This document shows positions 9,538 through 17,690 of a stretch of DNA of 64,000 nt, in pieces. Position 1 is the stretch's first letter, and each line of letters starts with the position of its first letter. Origin of the DNA: Algoriphagus zhangzhouensis (GTDB taxonomy: Bacteria > Bacteroidota > Bacteroidia > Cytophagales > Cyclobacteriaceae); NCBI RefSeq assembly GCF_900148515.1, contig NZ_FRXN01000002.1, forward strand, positions 124,001 through 188,000. The letters run 5' to 3'. A program made the translations under genes and the position numbers. Below the pieces are notes generated by a model. That model did no database searches, was not told where the DNA came from, and saw only the letters and a list, made by a program, of their open reading frames with translations.

Positions 9538-11241
9538 ATGAAACATCTATTTCTTTTAGGAATCCTTGGAGTTTTCCTTTTCTCCTGTTCCTCCCAACCA
9601 GAAAACCCAGCCGATTCGGTATTTATCAACGGAACGATCTACACGGTTGATTCCCGAAATCCAAAAGTTGAAGCAGTAGCTGTCAAAGACGGTCTGATCC
9701 AAGCGGTAGGTACCACTGAGGAAATCAATGCCTTTGTCGGAAATGACACCGAAGTCATCGACTTAGCCGGTGAAACCATGACTCCCGGACTGATTGAATC
9801 TCATGCCCACCTGATGGGAATCGGATACAATAAACTGGAGCTGGATCTGATGTATGTAAAAACTTACGACGAACTGGTTGAAAAAGTGGCTGAGGCAGTA
9901 GCCAAGTCCAATCCAGGCGATTGGATTGTGGGTAGAGGATGGCATCAAGATAAATGGATCGAAAAGCCTGAGAAAACGGTGAAAGGTTTCCAAACAAATG
10001 ATGAACTCAACGAAGTTTCTCCGAACAACCCAGTCTACTTAAGTCATGCATCCGGTCACGCCTCCTTTGTGAATGGAAAAGCATTGGAATTGGCTGGAAT
10101 TGCTAATCTAAAGGGAGAAAGACCTGTAGAAATTGAAGGTGGGGAAATTATCGTTGATGAATTAGGGAATCCTACAGGAATCTTATCAGAAAGAGCGTCT
10201 GGCTTGGTTGCAAGATTGATCCCGAATGAAACTCCAGAAAGAGCAGCTGAAGCATTGACTTTGGCACTTCAAGAATTGGCAGAAAAAGGCATAACTTCTT
10301 TCCATGATGCAGGTTCAGGACAGGATGTGATCGATTTAGTTGACCAGTTTAAAAAAGAAGGGAAGTTAACTTCCAGAATGTATATCATGCTGACAGGTCG
10401 CCAGCCTGAACTTTTGGAAGAATGGTATAAAAAAGGCCCTATGATCGATCAAGATCACCTTTTGACAGTGAGATCCATCAAATTGAATTGTGATGGCGCA
10501 TTGGGAAATCGAGGAGCTTGGTTATTGGAGGATTATTCTGATAGAGCCGGACATAGAGGGCATGAAACACTTCCAATGTCGGTTGTCACTGAGGTTTCTG
10601 AAAAGGCATTACCTCTTGGTTTTCAAGTTTGCGCCCATGCTATTGGAGATAGAGCAAATCAGGAAGTTTTGGATCGATACGAGGCGGCATTTGCCAAAAA
10701 TCCAGAGATAAAAGATCACAGATTCAGAATCGAACATGCACAACATATCGACTTGGAGGACATTCCAAGATTTGGTGAAATGGGAGTGATTGCAGCTATG
10801 CAAGCCATCCATTTGAGCTCTGACAGACCTTGGGCCATTGACAGATTGGGAGAGAAAAGAATTGTTGACGGCGCTTACGTGTGGCAGAAGTTGATGAAAA
10901 GTGGTGCAGTGGTAACCAACGGAACTGATGCCCCAGTTGAGCCTGTTGATCCGATTCCATCTTTTTATGCTTCTGTGACAAGAAAAACTCTAGCAGGGAC
11001 ACCAGAAGGAGGCTATGAAGCAAGTCAAAAAATGACTCGTGAAGAAGCCTTGAAATCCTATACTTTGGATGGTGCTTTCGCTGAGTTCGAAGAGGATTTC
11101 AAAGGATCTATCGAAGTAGGTAAAGTAGCAGATTTCACTGTGTATGACAAAAACATCATGGAAATCCCCGAAGATGAAATATTGGATACCAAAGTGGTGA
11201 GAACGGTAGTTGGTGGAAAGACGGTGTTCAGTGGTCAGTAA
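9538..11241 (+). CDS. Amidohydrolase family lipoprotein (YtcJ-like)
   Basis: A 567-residue metal-dependent hydrolase of the amidohydrolase_3/YtcJ type. The lipobox LFSC places the lipid on Cys17, so the enzyme is probably anchored in the periplasm or on the cell surface. The metal-binding HxH is in PGLIESHAHLMG (His89, His91); further conserved segments are HAIGDRANQEV, RIEHAQH and NGTDAPVEPVDP, and the last is the usual metal-ligand Asp region near the C-terminus. The family cleaves C-N bonds in amides or related compounds; the substrate is unknown. The last three codons and the stop lie inside a 7-bp-period repeat array that continues downstream. Confidence 0.88.
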   Translation: MKHLFLLGILGVFLFSCSSQPENPADSVFINGTIYTVDSRNPKVEAVAVKDGLIQAVGTTEEINAFVGNDTEVIDLAGETMTPGLIESHAHLMGIGYNKLELDLMYVKTYDELVEKVAEAVAKSNPGDWIVGRGWHQDKWIEKPEKTVKGFQTNDELNEVSPNNPVYLSHASGHASFVNGKALELAGIANLKGERPVEIEGGEIIVDELGNPTGILSERASGLVARLIPNETPERAAEALTLALQELAEKGITSFHDAGSGQDVIDLVDQFKKEGKLTSRMYIMLTGRQPELLEEWYKKGPMIDQDHLLTVRSIKLNCDGALGNRGAWLLEDYSDRAGHRGHETLPMSVVTEVSEKALPLGFQVCAHAIGDRANQEVLDRYEAAFAKNPEIKDHRFRIEHAQHIDLEDIPRFGEMGVIAAMQAIHLSSDRPWAIDRLGEKRIVDGAYVWQKLMKSGAVVTNGTDAPVEPVDPIPSFYASVTRKTLAGTPEGGYEASQKMTREEALKSYTLDGAFAEFEEDFKGSIEVGKVADFTVYDKNIMEIPEDEILDTKVVRTVVGGKTVFSGQ

Positions 11242-11291
11242 TCAGTTGGCAGTTGGCAGGTTACAGTAAGCAGTAGGCAGTGAGTAGTAGA
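11229..11291. repeat. Degenerate heptanucleotide array (CAGTNNN)x9
   Basis: Nine consecutive 7-bp units in perfect phase: CAGTGGT, CAGTAAT, CAGTTGG, CAGTTGG, CAGGTTA, CAGTAAG, CAGTAGG, CAGTGAG, TAGTAGA. The first unit and part of the second are the end of the amidohydrolase coding sequence, and the second supplies its TAA stop. The period, degeneracy and intergenic position resemble the heptameric short tandem repeats (STRR) known from cyanobacteria. It is not a CRISPR, since the units are too short and there are no spacers. Confidence 0.85.
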
Positions 11292-11347
11292 CAAACGAAA
11301 AAGTGCCAAAGCTGAATGCTTAAGTAAGAAATCTAAAAAGTCAGAAG

Positions 11348-11385
11348 CCCTTCTGGAATTAAAATTTCGGAAGGGATTTTTTTTA
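11348..11385 (+). terminator. Rho-independent terminator after the amidohydrolase gene
   Basis: A 13-bp stem with two G-T pairs and an AAAA loop (11348-11375), starting CCCTTC and ending GAAGGG, followed by eight T at 11377-11384. Confidence 0.85.
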
Positions 11386-11414
11386 CACTTAAACTAACCT
11401 TTAAGCCAACAGCA

Positions 11415-11422
11415 TACATTTG
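11415..11422 (+). promoter_or_regulatory. -7 box of the S9 peptidase gene
   Basis: TACATTTG matches TAnnTTTG perfectly, 58 nt before the ATG at 11480. Because the box lies across position 11420, a start codon there would sit within the promoter, which favours 11480. No clear -33 element is seen. Confidence 0.5.
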
Positions 11423-11479
11423 ACTTCCCCCTTCCCATTTTTTTCCTATTTTCAATCTTTCAAAATAAATCCAAATCTT

Positions 11480-14407
11480 ATGAGAAAAATTTATTCGCTC
11501 ATTGGGATATTTTTCCTCCTGACATTAGCTATCCAAGCCCAGGAGATCAATCCTATTACATGGAAAGACATTCCGACCTGGAAATACATGCCGGGATCGG
11601 CTTTTCGAATTTCGAATGATGGCCAATGGATCGCTTATGGCCTAGTGGAATTAGAAGGGGATGGAGAAATAATCCTTCAGAAAGTCGGAGTAGATTCCAC
11701 CAAGCAAACCCTGAAAATTGGTTCTACAAGCTATCCTTCTATGCAATTCAGTGAAGATGGAAAGTATTTTATCTACACTGAATACCCGACTTTTTCTGAA
11801 AAAAAAGCCAATCAAAAAAGCAAAGGCAAGCCCCTTAAAAACAAGGCCATTCTGATCAAATTGGGATCAAAAGACAAGAAGGAATTTGAAAATGTAAACA
11901 ACTACTCATTCAACAGAAACGGTTCATCAGTACTAGCTATTAATCTTTCCAAAGAAGGAAATGGAGATGGCAAAGGTTCCGATTTATTGATTTACCACTT
12001 AGGATCCGAGAAAGCTCAAAATATTGGGAACGTGGCCGATTTCGCCTTCAATAAAGCGGGTAATTACCTCGCATATACTGTCGATGCGGCCAACCAATCC
12101 GGAAATGGACTTTACTTAATGAATGTTGCAGCAAACAGTATTCAAATCTTGGATTCGGATAAGGCTTCCTATAAGTCAATCGGATGGACCGAAAAAGGTG
12201 ATGCACTTTCCGCATTGAAAATGGTTAAGGACAAGAAATATAAGCAAGACAAAGGTCAGGTGATCGGCGTTAAAAATCTTGCTGCTCCTTCCATCACCAT
12301 TTATGACCCAGCAAAGGATTCTGTGAATTTTGATCAAGCATACACTATTTCTGGGAACAGAAGACCTGAATGGTCCGAGGATTTGACTCGCTTGTTTTAT
12401 GGAATTCATCCTTTAGAATTAGCTAAAAAAGAAGAGCCTAAGAAAGAGGTAGATAAAGATTCAGTTGCTCAGGCAGAATCTGCTGCGATGAAGAAAATCA
12501 TGTCTGACACTACAATCAAGTCCATTTCAGATCTTCAAAAAGCAATTTCCAAATTGGACAGCGGCAAAACCAAAGGCAAAAAAGAGAATGATGCTGATAC
12601 GCCTGACATGACCATTTGGCACTGGAATGACGCAAGACTTCAATCCCGTCAGCAAATAATGGAGAACAGAGACAAAAATTTCAGTTTCTACTCCATGTAT
12701 GATGTAGCATCTAAAAAGCACACCCAATTGCAGGACAGCAGTATGCTTGATTTGACAATTTTGGACAAAGAGCTTTATGCATTGGGTTCTGATATTTCTG
12801 CCTATGAATTGGACATCAACCTAGATGGCCAAAGCTATAGAGACTTCTATATTGTCAATTTGAAAACAGGTGAGAAAAAAGAACTTTTCAAGAAGTTTTA
12901 TATGCCAGGATTTGCTTCCTACCCACGAGAGTCTCCTGATGGAACCAAATTGATTTATGGAAACGATGGCCATTTCTACATCTATGACATGGCATCTGGT
13001 CAAAGCACCAATATCACAGAGAAAATCGAGACCACTTTTGTAAATACAGAAGATGACCACAATGTGGTTAAACCTATGAATAGTCCTTTGGGATGGAGCT
13101 CTGATAGCAAATATGTGCTCTTGAGAGATGGCTGGGATATCTGGCAAGTACCTGTAGGAAGTACAAAAGAGAAAGCCACCAACTTGACTTTAAATGGCAA
13201 AACAGATCAGATCCGCTATCAATATAGATTTGGATTGGATCCTGAAGAAAAAGGTCTAGACCTGAGCAAGCCAGCCTATATCAGAACTTATGGCGAATGG
13301 ACCAAGAAAAGTGGAATTTCAAAGCTTTCTCCAGCTAAAAAGGGAGGCTTGGCCCCTGGAGCTAAAGTTTTGCTTTGGGAAGATGCTTATGTTGGAAGCT
13401 TAGGAAAAGCAAAAAATGCTGAGACTTACTATTTCTCCCAAGGAACCTTCAATGAGGCTCCCGAAATGTACTTGACCAATGCATCCCTTTCTAATCCTAC
13501 TTTGGTGACGAACGCTACTCCTGATGCTGACAAATATGCTTGGTCTGCAGGCACCAGATTGGTGGACTATACTTCTGACAAAGGAGCGAAATTACAGGGA
13601 ACATTGTTCTTGCCAGCAGGCTATGAAGAAGGCAAAAAATACCCAACTGTAGTTTATTATTACGAAAAGCTATCCCAAACCCGTCACAACTGGTCCAATC
13701 CAGGATACAGCGGAACGGGATGGAATCCAAACGTATATACTTCCAATGGATTTGCTGTATTCATTCCAGACATCGTTTATACCATGGATGATCCTGGGAT
13801 GTCAGCAGTTTGGTGTGTGATTCCTGCAGTAAAAGAAGCTATCAAAACTGGAGTAATCGATGAAAACAATATCGGAATCCATGGACACTCTTGGGGAGGT
13901 TATCAAACTGCATTCTTGATCACCCAGACTGATATGTTCAAAGCTGCAGCCGCTGGTGCGCCTTTGACCAACATGATTTCCATGTATGACTTGATTTACT
14001 GGAATTCTGGTGGAGGAAACATGTCCATTTTCGAAGCTTCTCAAGGAAGATTCACTGGAGGACCGTGGGAAAACTGGGATTCTTACGAAAGAAACAGCCC
14101 TGTTTACCATGTGAAAAATGTAAAAACTCCTCTCCTAATGTTGCACAATGACAAAGATGGAGCGGTGGATTTCACTCAAGGGATCGAATATTATTCTGCA
14201 TTGAGAAGATTGAAAAAGCCGGTGGTCTTGGTTCAATACAAAGGCGAAAATCACGGATTGAGCAAATTGGAAAACAGAAAAGACTACAGCGTAAGAATGA
14301 TGGAATTCTTCGAGCATCACCTAAAAGGAAAAGAAGCTCCCGATTGGTTGGAGAAAGGAATCAATAAAATTGATTTGGATGAACACTTGAAAGAAAGAGC
14401 TTTCTAA
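11480..14407 (+). CDS. S9 (prolyl oligopeptidase) family peptidase
   Basis: A 975-residue exported serine peptidase. A signal peptide ends near AIQAQ, an N-terminal beta-propeller-like region covers most of the first 700 residues, and the C-terminal alpha/beta-hydrolase domain carries the triad Ser804 (GHSWGG), Asp891 (HNDKDGA) and His925 (GENHG). Such enzymes release short peptides in the periplasm. The start at 11480 gives the signal peptide at the very N-terminus; the reading frame extends 20 residues further upstream, across the -7 box. A hairpin shared with the convergent DsrE gene follows the stop. Confidence 0.92.
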   Translation: MRKIYSLIGIFFLLTLAIQAQEINPITWKDIPTWKYMPGSAFRISNDGQWIAYGLVELEGDGEIILQKVGVDSTKQTLKIGSTSYPSMQFSEDGKYFIYTEYPTFSEKKANQKSKGKPLKNKAILIKLGSKDKKEFENVNNYSFNRNGSSVLAINLSKEGNGDGKGSDLLIYHLGSEKAQNIGNVADFAFNKAGNYLAYTVDAANQSGNGLYLMNVAANSIQILDSDKASYKSIGWTEKGDALSALKMVKDKKYKQDKGQVIGVKNLAAPSITIYDPAKDSVNFDQAYTISGNRRPEWSEDLTRLFYGIHPLELAKKEEPKKEVDKDSVAQAESAAMKKIMSDTTIKSISDLQKAISKLDSGKTKGKKENDADTPDMTIWHWNDARLQSRQQIMENRDKNFSFYSMYDVASKKHTQLQDSSMLDLTILDKELYALGSDISAYELDINLDGQSYRDFYIVNLKTGEKKELFKKFYMPGFASYPRESPDGTKLIYGNDGHFYIYDMASGQSTNITEKIETTFVNTEDDHNVVKPMNSPLGWSSDSKYVLLRDGWDIWQVPVGSTKEKATNLTLNGKTDQIRYQYRFGLDPEEKGLDLSKPAYIRTYGEWTKKSGISKLSPAKKGGLAPGAKVLLWEDAYVGSLGKAKNAETYYFSQGTFNEAPEMYLTNASLSNPTLVTNATPDADKYAWSAGTRLVDYTSDKGAKLQGTLFLPAGYEEGKKYPTVVYYYEKLSQTRHNWSNPGYSGTGWNPNVYTSNGFAVFIPDIVYTMDDPGMSAVWCVIPAVKEAIKTGVIDENNIGIHGHSWGGYQTAFLITQTDMFKAAAAGAPLTNMISMYDLIYWNSGGGNMSIFEASQGRFTGGPWENWDSYERNSPVYHVKNVKTPLLMLHNDKDGAVDFTQGIEYYSALRRLKKPVVLVQYKGENHGLSKLENRKDYSVRMMEFFEHHLKGKEAPDWLEKGINKIDLDEHLKERAF

Positions 14408-14435
14408 AAAGTCTAAAATCAGAAACATGAAGTAT

Positions 14436-14467
14436 AAAAATCCCCGGTTCACATCGGGGATTTTTTT
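14436..14467. terminator. Bidirectional terminator between S9 peptidase and DsrE-family genes
   Basis: Eleven-bp stem AAAAATCCCCG / CGGGGATTTTT (14436-14446 and 14455-14465), with A and T tracts on both sides so that it can serve both strands. It abuts the DsrE-family stop codon at 14466. Confidence 0.85.
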
Positions 14468-15044
14468 ATTCACTCACATTAAGATAAACATACCCTATTT
14501 GCCCCAAAGTCACGAAGGAGTATTTCGCTGAAATAGCAGGATGGACAAGCGGTGTTAATTTCTCTTTCCCAATTTGTAAAAAGGCCATGCTTTGACCACA
14601 AACGTAGAATTGAACCCCTACTTTTTCTAATTCTTCAATTGCTAAAAGATTGGGGTTTTTGATGCTAAATTTCTTCTCATATTCGATATCAGAAAGGATG
14701 GCATTTACCAATCCGCCATGGACAACGGCTGCCAAATGAAGCTTTTCTTGTGGTACGCCATTAGCAACCCCCAAATTATAGGTTCTCGCTACCTCCAAAA
14801 TGGAAGGGTGAATTGCTGTTGAGTCTTTGATGGCTCCATACAAATCCAAGACTACTTTGTAGTCTAACTCCGGATTATATGGAAGCGCTGGTTCCTCCAC
14901 AGGCATCACTCCAATAAAAGGATGAAAATCTAATACTGGATAGGTGATTTTTTCTTTGATATACGCAGGGATTTCATCTTGAGAAAAAGATTGAAATGAA
15001 AATCCTAAGACCAATAAAAAGAGTAAAGGGATAAACTTTTTCAT
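14466..15044 (-). CDS. Exported DsrE/DsrF-like protein
   Basis: A 192-residue protein with a signal peptide ending near SFSQ and a C-terminal DsrE/F-like domain. The segments AAVVHGGLVNAILSD and VGVQFYVCGQSMAF match the family's conserved core, including the single cysteine near the end of the fold. Periplasmic members are common in Bacteroidota and their role is not established; DsrE proteins elsewhere handle sulfur or act as small oligomeric binding proteins. I chose the ATG at 15044 because the only upstream start in frame is a TTG that would add three residues before MKKFIPLL. Confidence 0.8.
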   Translation of the reverse strand: MKKFIPLLFLLVLGFSFQSFSQDEIPAYIKEKITYPVLDFHPFIGVMPVEEPALPYNPELDYKVVLDLYGAIKDSTAIHPSILEVARTYNLGVANGVPQEKLHLAAVVHGGLVNAILSDIEYEKKFSIKNPNLLAIEELEKVGVQFYVCGQSMAFLQIGKEKLTPLVHPAISAKYSFVTLGQIGYVYLNVSE

Positions 15045-15198
15045 AGAAGTCAAATTAAAGCAAGCGAATAAGTTAGCTAGTAATTTTTGAAAATCATATC
15101 ATGCAATTCGTCAGGGATTTCCCTCCTTTAGTCATTATTTACCTGATTATTAGATTTTTTCGAAATATCTTACCACCTATTCCCTAATCAGCAAGCTT

Positions 15199-15206
15199 TA
15201 GATTTG
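15199..15206 (+). promoter_or_regulatory. -7 box of the TonB-type barrel gene
   Basis: TAGATTTG is a perfect TAnnTTTG match 33 nt before the ATG at 15240. A TTG at 15204 that could open the same reading frame lies within this box and is therefore not the start. Confidence 0.5.
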
Positions 15207-15239
15207 GGAATACAAACCCAGAACAAGCCTATTCAATCT

Positions 15240-17639
15240 ATGAAATACACTTTTACCAATCATTCTTTGGGGAAATTTTGCCTGATTTTCATTTCAATTT
15301 TGTGCATTTCTATCCCTTCTTTTTCTCAGCAAAACAAAGCGAAACTTGAGGGAAGTATCCAAGAAAAATCCTCTGGAAATCCTCTAGGTTTTGCCAGTGT
15401 CGCTCTCTACACTAAAGCTGACAGTTTGGTTGCCGGTGGGATTTCTGAGGAAAATGGAAAATTCTCCATTGATGTTCCATTCGGGGAATATTATGCCTTG
15501 ATTGAGTTTATGGGGTTTGACCCTCACAAAACAGCAACTCTTTCCTTTTCAAGAGAAACCAATCGAATTGATTTGGGAGAAATCCAGCTGGAAACCAGTG
15601 CTGAAAATCTGGATGAGGTGGTTGTTCAGGGTGAAAAAACCTTGATGGAGCTTTCTCTGGACAAAAGGATTTTTAATGTCGGAAAAGACTTAGCAAATGC
15701 AGGAGGAACCGCAACAGATATTTTGATGAACCTTCCTTCGGTTGCTGTGGATCCAGAGGGAAATGTGAGACTCCGTGGATCTAGCAATGTGAGGATTTTG
15801 ATTGACGGAAAGCCGTCAGGGCTGGTTAGTTTCAAAGGAAGTTCAGGTCTTCGCCAGCTTCAGGCAAATATGGTAGAGCGAGTAGAAGTCATCACCAATC
15901 CATCTGCCCGATACGAGGCTGAAGGCATGGCGGGTGTTATTAACATTATCCTGAAAAAAGATAACCAGCAAGGATTCAATGGCTCTTTTGAGGTCATTGG
16001 AGGCACCCCTTTGAATTTAGGCTTTTCAGCCAATTTGAATTATCGGCATAAAAGAATCAACTGGTTCATCAATTATGGATTTGCCAGAAGGTATCGTCCC
16101 AATGTCAATGAACTTTATCAAGAAGTATATGATGGAGATGACACTATGATTTTGCTACAAAACAATGCTGGTGAGTTAAGAGGATGGAATAATAATATCC
16201 GAGGTGGATTGGATTACTACTTCAGTGAACAGAGCATTTTGACAGCCTCTTACCTTTGGAGAAGAACCGATGGAAGAAGAATCACAGACATCCGCTACGA
16301 GGACTACCTTAATACGCTTGACAATTTCCAAGGATATTCACTGAGAAGACAGGATGAAAAGGAAAAAGAGCCTAACTCAGAAATTTCTGTAAACTATAAG
16401 AGAACATTTGAGGAAAAAGGTCATGAATTAACAACTGCCTTCACCTATTTGAATTATTGGGAGAATTCTGATCAATTATTCACTGAATACAGTTTTGACC
16501 AAAATGGAGAACCAATCTCAGGAGGTTCTACAGTCCAAACATCATTGAATGATGAATACGAAAACCAGTATCTACTTCAACTGGACTATGTAAAGCCATT
16601 TGCAAAAGAAGGGAAATTTGAAACTGGTCTAAGAACTAGTTTTCGGGAAATGAAAAATGATTTTATCGTTTCCCAAGAAAATGAAAGTGGTGAATTCGAA
16701 CCGCTTCCTGGTTTGGATAATATTTTCCTTTACAATGAAAACATCCTTGCAGCCTATGGGATTGTGGGGAATAAAACTGGAAACTGGAGCTATCAAGCTG
16801 GGTTAAGAGCTGAACATACGGATGTAGAGACGATTTTGGAGGAGACCAATGAAACCAACCCAAGAAAGTACACCAACCTATTTCCAAGCGCTCACATGAC
16901 ATATAATATCACTGAGGAAAACGCATTCCAATTGAGCTATTCTCGAAGAGTCAGAAGGCCAGTCTACAATGACTTGAGTCCTTATGTGACCTTTTCGGAT
17001 CAACGTAATTTCTTTAGTGGAAACCCAGATTTGAATCCTGAATACACAGATGCTTTTGAATTGGGACATATCAAGTATTTCGAAAAAGGAACACTCTTCT
17101 CAACTGCTTACTTTAGAAATACCACTGATAAAATCGAAAGAATCCGAACTGTCGATGAGGAAGGAAAATCTGTGACTCTACCCTACAATTTGACGGGAGA
17201 GCAATCATTTGGCTTGGAATTCAGCGCCGACTACAGGCCTAAACCTTGGTGGAAATTGGATTTGAACTTGAACTTCTTCCATGCAGACATCAATGGGAGC
17301 AATATTCAAACCGATTACAGAGCAAAAACCACTTCCTTCTTAGCCAGACAGACTTCTCGTTTTACGCTTGAAGGCGGATGGGACTTGCAGCTTAGAGCTA
17401 ACTATGATGCCAAGCAAAAAACAGCTCAAGGAATCCGAAAAGGAATTTTCTTCATTGACATTTCTGCCAGCAAAGTAATCATGCAGGACAGAGGTCGATT
17501 GATTTTGACCGCCAACGATATTTTAAACTCCAGAAGAAACCGATATATCACAGAAGGATACAATTTCTATACAGAAGGCAATTCCCAATTCGTCCGTCGT
17601 CAAATCAATTTAACATTCAGCTATCGTCTGAAACCTTAA
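15240..17639 (+). CDS. TonB-dependent receptor-like outer-membrane barrel
   Basis: A 799-residue outer-membrane protein: a signal peptide ending SFSQ, then a carboxypeptidase-regulatory-like beta-sandwich (about residues 22-105, including GNPLGFASVALYTK and EENGKFSID), a plug domain (GGTATDILMNLPSV, VRLRGSSNVRILIDG, RVEVITNPSARYEAEG, INIILKKD), and a C-terminal 22-strand-type barrel (outer membrane beta-barrel protein family 3). It ends in an aromatic-rich strand, FSYRLKP. It is likely to import or bind an unknown substrate. The DUF5916 gene follows after 51 nt on the same strand and may be cotranscribed. Confidence 0.88.
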   Translation: MKYTFTNHSLGKFCLIFISILCISIPSFSQQNKAKLEGSIQEKSSGNPLGFASVALYTKADSLVAGGISEENGKFSIDVPFGEYYALIEFMGFDPHKTATLSFSRETNRIDLGEIQLETSAENLDEVVVQGEKTLMELSLDKRIFNVGKDLANAGGTATDILMNLPSVAVDPEGNVRLRGSSNVRILIDGKPSGLVSFKGSSGLRQLQANMVERVEVITNPSARYEAEGMAGVINIILKKDNQQGFNGSFEVIGGTPLNLGFSANLNYRHKRINWFINYGFARRYRPNVNELYQEVYDGDDTMILLQNNAGELRGWNNNIRGGLDYYFSEQSILTASYLWRRTDGRRITDIRYEDYLNTLDNFQGYSLRRQDEKEKEPNSEISVNYKRTFEEKGHELTTAFTYLNYWENSDQLFTEYSFDQNGEPISGGSTVQTSLNDEYENQYLLQLDYVKPFAKEGKFETGLRTSFREMKNDFIVSQENESGEFEPLPGLDNIFLYNENILAAYGIVGNKTGNWSYQAGLRAEHTDVETILEETNETNPRKYTNLFPSAHMTYNITEENAFQLSYSRRVRRPVYNDLSPYVTFSDQRNFFSGNPDLNPEYTDAFELGHIKYFEKGTLFSTAYFRNTTDKIERIRTVDEEGKSVTLPYNLTGEQSFGLEFSADYRPKPWWKLDLNLNFFHADINGSNIQTDYRAKTTSFLARQTSRFTLEGGWDLQLRANYDAKQKTAQGIRKGIFFIDISASKVIMQDRGRLILTANDILNSRRNRYITEGYNFYTEGNSQFVRRQINLTFSYRLKP

Positions 17640-17690
17640 CATTTACCAAAATCTATCCTAAATCCCTATACTTGGGATTAAATCTATCTC

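Noticed and set aside
11229..11291. CRISPR-like repetition
   Set aside because: Units are 7 bp, contiguous and degenerate with no spacers, so it is a tandem heptamer array.
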